From Saprospiraceae bacterium (lineage in GTDB: Bacteria > Bacteroidota > Bacteroidia > Bacteroidales > JAIPBB01), in assembly GCA_021739805.1 (NCBI GenBank), contig JAIPBB010000060.1:1-19381 (forward strand): 19,381 nucleotides of DNA, in the 5' to 3' direction. The translations under genes were made by a program, and so were the position numbers. Shown piece after piece: positions 16,163-19,381 of this stretch. The notes under the pieces are model-generated. The model made no database searches, had not been told where the DNA came from, and saw nothing but the letters and a program-made list of their open reading frames with translations. Position 1 is the stretch's first letter; every line of letters starts with the position of its first letter.

Positions 16163-17223
16163 AACTCTTAATTGATATCGGTCATCCCGCTCATGTTCAT
16201 CTATTTAAAAATCTTGCATTTGATATGCAAAAGAACGGGCATGATGTACTATTTACTTGCAGGGATAAAGAATATGAAATATTTTTACTAAAAAAGTATG
16301 GATTTAATTATAAGTCATTTGGTAGAAAATATACATCTAAAGTTGGAAAAATCTGGGGTTTGATTGAGTTCAATTTAAAAGAATATTTATCGGCAATTAA
16401 ATTTAAACCTGATATTTTTATTAGCCACGGCTCAATATACGCTGCTCATACAGCCTTTCTTCTGCGAAAGCCCCACATATCTCTTGAAGACACGTTTAAT
16501 TTTGAACAGATTAGATTATACCGACCTTTTACAAAAGTAGTCCTTACAGGAGATTATGATCATCCTCTACAAAGTTACAAAGTCATACGATATTCTGGAT
16601 ACCATGAACTTGCATATCTACATCCAAATTACTTTAAAATTAGAAGTGACCTAAATCTTCCTTCGAAATATATATTAATTCGTTTTGTATCATGGAATGC
16701 TTCTCATGATTATGGACATAAAGGAATATCATATTCTAATAAAATCAAACTAGTACAAGAATTAGCTCTAAAAAATAATATAATAATCTCCTCAGAGAGT
16801 AAATTGCCCGATGAGTTATTAAAGTATCAGTATAACTTCCAACCTGATGAAATGCACCACATTATCGGTAATTCAGAACTAGTTTTTGGCGAAAGCAGTA
16901 CTATGGTTTCAGAAGCAGCAGTTCTAGGTGTTCCAGGAATATATATAGATAATACGGGAAGATTTTATACAAAGGAATTAGAAAACAAGTATGGGATGGT
17001 TTTTAATTTTACAGAATCTGAATCTGATTTTTTACTGGCAGTTGAAAAAGCAAAAGAATTACTTGATAATCCAGGTCTCAAATCTGAATGGAAAGTCAAG
17101 CAAAAAAAAATGTTAGCAGATAAAATCGATGTTACTGCTTTTCTATTGTGGTTTGTGGAAAATTTCCCAGAAAGTTATATCGTCATGAAAAAAAATATTA
17201 ATTATCAGTTAATCTTTAAATGA
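16159..17223 (+). CDS. DUF354-family GT-B-like protein
   Basis: A 354-residue protein of the DUF354 family, whose fold resembles UDP-GlcNAc 2-epimerase and other GT-B enzymes. The N terminus MKLLIDIGHPAHVHLFKNL (1-19) is the family signature. FISHGSIYAAHTAF (87-100), LEDTFNFEQ (109-117), RFVSWNASHDYGHKG (175-189) and FGESSTMVSEAAVLGVPGI (243-261) complete the pattern, the last being the predicted nucleotide-sugar site. Members are common in archaeal and bacterial glycan clusters and are thought to be glycosyltransferases or sugar epimerases, but no reaction is established that I can cite. Length is normal and nothing looks broken. It is translationally coupled to the FemAB-like gene upstream and lies seven bases before a methyltransferase. 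Confidence 0.88.
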   Translation: MKLLIDIGHPAHVHLFKNLAFDMQKNGHDVLFTCRDKEYEIFLLKKYGFNYKSFGRKYTSKVGKIWGLIEFNLKEYLSAIKFKPDIFISHGSIYAAHTAFLLRKPHISLEDTFNFEQIRLYRPFTKVVLTGDYDHPLQSYKVIRYSGYHELAYLHPNYFKIRSDLNLPSKYILIRFVSWNASHDYGHKGISYSNKIKLVQELALKNNIIISSESKLPDELLKYQYNFQPDEMHHIIGNSELVFGESSTMVSEAAVLGVPGIYIDNTGRFYTKELENKYGMVFNFTESESDFLLAVEKAKELLDNPGLKSEWKVKQKKMLADKIDVTAFLLWFVENFPESYIVMKKNINYQLIFK

Positions 17224-17230
17224 GGATGGA

Positions 17231-17977
17231 ATGAGAAATAAAATTGGTTTGCCAATTGCTAAGTACCCAGCAATAAAAATATTAATGAATCATTCAGTAG
17301 TTAAAAAAAAAATGGGATTTAATCCTACTTTATTTTCGCTCCCAGTTACACTCCTTTCAAAAATATATGGTTTTCCTCCACCACCATTCCGAACTTCAAG
17401 ACCTAGATTAAACTCGGAAAATTTCATTGTACAAAAAGCACTGGAAAAACCAATCAAAAAATTTTTAGAATTTGGAAGTGGATTTGGAAATATTGCATTG
17501 ACAATTTCAAATTTATCCAAGGCTAAAGGGACCTGTATTGATATGGACGAAGAGGACATATCAGTTCTTAACAAACTTGCTAGTATAGCAAATTTGGATT
17601 GCAGGGGTGAGGTTGGTAATATCTTAAATATGAAATTTGATAAGGGCACATTCGACCTAATTTATAGTTTGGAAGTCCTTGAACATATTGAAGATATAAG
17701 ATTATTATTAGTATTGTCTAATGAGTGGTTATCTCCCGGTGGTCGTTTTATATTCCAGACCCCATTTCATTTTGAGATAATGGCCGATGAGACGGAACAT
17801 GAGTTCGGTCATGTTCGGAATGGTTTTAATGAATCTGAGTTTGAAAAATATAATAAAGCTTTGTTCTCATTTGAGTTTCTTCGTTTTGAAACAAGATCAG
17901 ATAGTTGCAAATTCTGTAGTCAGGCGAAAGAAGGTAGTCACCCACTCAAGTTAATTGGTATCGGAACAAAAAAATAA
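17231..17977 (+). CDS. Class I SAM-dependent methyltransferase
   Basis: A 248-residue methyltransferase. Motif I is FLEFGSGFGNIAL (78-90). Strand 2 ends in CIDMDEEDI (102-110), DLIYSLEVLEHIEDIRLLL (142-160) is the core Methyltransf_11/12 block, and LSPGGRFIFQTPFH (167-180) follows. The first 75 residues, with VKKKMGFNP and a proline-rich GFPPPPF, do not match a family I recognise and may contact the acceptor. A Cys-rich spot (CKFC, 226-229) lies near the C terminus, but with a single pair no zinc site can be claimed. ATG at 17231 follows a good GAGG ribosome binding site at 17223-17227. It could methylate a sugar in the glycan and differs from the zinc-ribbon enzyme at 8343, so two methylation steps are likely. 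Confidence 0.87.
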   Translation: MRNKIGLPIAKYPAIKILMNHSVVKKKMGFNPTLFSLPVTLLSKIYGFPPPPFRTSRPRLNSENFIVQKALEKPIKKFLEFGSGFGNIALTISNLSKAKGTCIDMDEEDISVLNKLASIANLDCRGEVGNILNMKFDKGTFDLIYSLEVLEHIEDIRLLLVLSNEWLSPGGRFIFQTPFHFEIMADETEHEFGHVRNGFNESEFEKYNKALFSFEFLRFETRSDSCKFCSQAKEGSHPLKLIGIGTKK

Positions 17978-17978
17978 A

Positions 17979-18815
17979 TTGGATTTTACTAAATCTACTT
18001 ACAAATCGTTTCTGGGTGAACTTCAAAAACGAGGATATTTTTTCGCTTCTTTAGAATCATATCTTAAGAATGAGCACTCAAAAGTATTTTCTTCTACGCA
18101 TCCTAATTCAATTATTCGCCACGACGTCGACCGCCTCCCTCAAAACTCACTTAAACTTGCTCAGATAGAAAATTCATTTGGTATCAAAGGTACTTATTAT
18201 TTCCGTGTCGTTCCCGAAAGCTATGATTTAGAAATAATGCAAAAAATTGCAAATTTGGGGCATGAGATAGGGTATCACTATGAAGATGTAGACCTAGTAT
18301 TTAGGAAGATAAAAGATAAAAGACAAAAGATAAAAAAGGATGAGTTGATCGATTTGGCGTATGAGAGTTTTTGTAAGCATTTAGAGACTTTTCGTAAAAA
18401 TTATGATATAAAAACTATTTGTATGCATGGATCGCCTCGTGCTAAGTATGATAATAAAATAATATGGGAGAAGTATAATTATAAAGAACTGGGTTTGATT
18501 GGGGAACCTTATTACGACATAGACTTTAATGAGTTTGCATATTTTACAGATACTGGGAGGAGATGGAATGGAAACAATGTTAGTGTGAGGGATAAAGTAA
18601 AATCTAAATATGATTTCAACTTTAAGACGACTCAGCAAATAATTGATAATATAGATCAATTACCCGATAAAGTAATGTTTACAATTCATCCGGAGAGATG
18701 GCACGATAATCCTTTACTTTGGACAAAAGAATTGATATTTCAGAATATCAAAAATGTGGTTAAGAGAGTGATGATTAAGAATAAAGATAAAAGTAAAAAG
18801 ATTAAAGTAGTTTAA
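17979..18815 (+). CDS. Polysaccharide-deacetylase-like (NodB-related) protein
   Basis: A protein of about 278 residues with the polysaccharide-deacetylase pattern. IIRHDVDRLP holds the HDVD metal-binding motif (about 45-54), GTYYFRV (71-77) is strand 2, GHEIGYHYED (94-103) gives the second metal histidines, ICMHGSP (147-153) and MFTIHPERWH (233-242) supply the distal His residues. These enzymes remove N- or O-acetyl groups from sugars, so it may undo acetylation on one residue. No signal peptide is seen, which points to a cytoplasmic substrate. The frame is open to a TTG at 17955 overlapping the methyltransferase, but the family usually begins near the MDFT-like sequence, so I prefer TTG at 17979, two bases after the previous stop. 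Two lysine-rich stretches are encoded by heptanucleotide-like repeats. Deacetylase activity is inferred. Confidence 0.83.
   Translation: MDFTKSTYKSFLGELQKRGYFFASLESYLKNEHSKVFSSTHPNSIIRHDVDRLPQNSLKLAQIENSFGIKGTYYFRVVPESYDLEIMQKIANLGHEIGYHYEDVDLVFRKIKDKRQKIKKDELIDLAYESFCKHLETFRKNYDIKTICMHGSPRAKYDNKIIWEKYNYKELGLIGEPYYDIDFNEFAYFTDTGRRWNGNNVSVRDKVKSKYDFNFKTTQQIIDNIDQLPDKVMFTIHPERWHDNPLLWTKELIFQNIKNVVKRVMIKNKDKSKKIKVV
18306..18333 (+). repeat. Four tandem copies of a 7-base unit inside the deacetylase gene
   Basis: Four consecutive heptamers read AAGATAA, AAGATAA, AAGACAA, AAGATAA, with one base change in the third. They encode part of the basic stretch FRKIKDKRQKIKKDE between the second metal-histidine segment and the next helix. 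Because the unit is seven bases long, gain or loss of one copy shifts the reading frame. Four copies is few for a hypermutable tract. Confidence 0.85.
18777..18811 (+). repeat. Degenerate 7-base periodic A-rich tract at the 3' end of the deacetylase gene
   Basis: AAG recurs every seven bases for five units (AAGAATA, AAGATAA, AAGTAAA, AAGATTA, AAGTAGT), spanning the last codons of the gene; the stop lies at 18813-18815. One unit, AAGATAA, is identical to the main unit of the tract about 450 bases upstream. It encodes the lysine-rich C-terminal tail KNKDKSKKIKVV. This may only reflect shared A-rich composition, but the phase is regular. Confidence 0.6.
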
Positions 18816-18842
18816 AAGATTATAAAATAGGTTATCGTTAGG

Positions 18843-19202
18843 ATGCATGGTGATTTACACAAACGACTCTTCAATTTTGCAGTAAGAGTGTTTAAATATT
18901 TACCTAATCTACCAATCACTCCCGAATTTAAAATTATAAGATATCAATTGGCGAAATGTTCTTCTTCATCGGGTGCCAATTATGAGGAGTCACAAGCTGG
19001 GTCTTCCAGAGCAGATTTTAACAATAAAGTAAGAATATCTCTCCGTGAAATGCGGGAGTCCAATTATTGGTTACGAATAATAAAAGCGACTTTGACAAAG
19101 GCAAAAATCAATGAAGAATTGGAATACTTGATCAATGAATCCGCCGAATTGAAAAAAATATTAGGTTCGATTGTCACCAAGACCAGAACTGCAAATAAAT
19201 GA
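18843..19202 (+). CDS. Four-helix-bundle protein (S23/IVP family)
   Basis: A 119-residue, almost wholly helical protein of the four-helix-bundle/S23-IVP family, first noticed as an ORF in intervening sequences of 23S rRNA genes. The family signature is visible as SSSSGANYEESQAGSSRADF (40-59) with IRYQLAKC before it and LREMRESNYWLRII (67-80) after it. Length is normal for the family (about 115-125). Its function is unknown. It is not a ribosomal protein in the usual sense, and here it is not within an rRNA gene. ATG at 18843 follows a TTAGG sequence immediately upstream. It closes the gene run 27 bases after the deacetylase stop and may be a separate passenger gene rather than part of glycan synthesis. 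It is found in accessory regions of many genomes. Confidence 0.9.
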   Translation: MHGDLHKRLFNFAVRVFKYLPNLPITPEFKIIRYQLAKCSSSSGANYEESQAGSSRADFNNKVRISLREMRESNYWLRIIKATLTKAKINEELEYLINESAELKKILGSIVTKTRTANK

Positions 19203-19381
19203 ACAGACATCCATTATTTTCTTTGATCTTTTTCCGTTACTCCTTTTACTTTCAAGTTGCTATCCATCGAACTCAATTTTAGAGTGATCTTAGACATTTG
19301 CTATTCTATATCGTATCTTTACTTTCGATTAGTCAAAAATAAACTATCGAGCTAAAAAATAGAAACGTACACATTGACATA
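19203..19381. other. Non-coding tail of the window
   Basis: This 179-base stretch follows the four-helix-bundle gene. It is T-rich at first and A-rich at the end. I see no hairpin followed by a T-run, no tRNA and no credible gene. A TTGACA hexamer at 19374-19379 lies at the very edge, so whether it is a promoter -35 box cannot be judged from here. Confidence 0.5.

Noticed and set aside
17290..17649. 119-codon open frame on the minus strand opposite the second methyltransferase
   Set aside because: It mirrors a gene with clear SAM motifs and has no recognisable features of its own.
19214..19297. Minus-strand mini-ORF of 27 codons beginning MSKITLKLSS in the terminal non-coding stretch
   Set aside because: Too short, with no family match that I recognise and no clear ribosome binding site. 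It is recorded only because its composition looks protein-like.

Overview
The window is 19.4 kb of AT-rich DNA (by eye about one third G+C). Every gene I can support lies on the + strand. It is an internal segment of a surface-polysaccharide locus (O-antigen or capsule type), packed like one long transcription unit. Most neighbours overlap or sit less than 40 bases apart, there are ATGA stop/start overlaps at 5697, 14174 and 16159, and I see no internal terminator or promoter. The organism is probably Gram-negative. Frequent TTG starts, a huge one-way sugar locus, a LegC-type aminotransferase and a four-helix-bundle (S23/IVP) gene would suit Leptospira; low-GC Bacteroidota are the main alternative. 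This is inference: no rRNA, tRNA or housekeeping gene is present to settle it.

Layout. 1-449: the 3' end of a LegC-family aminotransferase, whose pathway partners should lie upstream. 499-5700: a family-4 glycosyltransferase, a membrane GT39/ArnT-like glycosyltransferase, a Wzx-type flippase and a second GT-B glycosyltransferase. 5697-8318: a nucleotide-sugar cassette (extended SDR, DegT aminotransferase, hexapeptide acyltransferase) that looks able to build an N-acylated amino sugar. 8343-11360: a zinc-ribbon methyltransferase, a UPF0104/LPG-synthase-type membrane protein and a third GT4 enzyme. 11369-16162: an asparagine-synthase homologue without the glutaminase cysteine, an ATP-grasp ligase, a fourth GT4 enzyme and a FemAB/GNAT-type aminoacyltransferase-like protein. 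16159-18815: a DUF354 GT-B-like protein, a second SAM methyltransferase and a polysaccharide-deacetylase-like protein. 18843-19202: a four-helix-bundle protein. 19203-19381: no supported gene.

Working together. Four GT4-type enzymes, plus the GT39-like and possibly the DUF354 protein, would assemble a lipid-linked glycan of several sugars, at least one of them an amino sugar. The glycan would be methylated and deacetylated and then flipped by Wzx. The unusual part is 11369-16162: three predicted amide-forming or aminoacyl-transfer enzymes around one glycosyltransferase, which suggests the glycan carries an amino-acid or other amide substituent. No polymerase (Wzy), chain-length regulator (Wzz) or initiating phosphoglycosyltransferase is seen, so the locus must continue outside the window.
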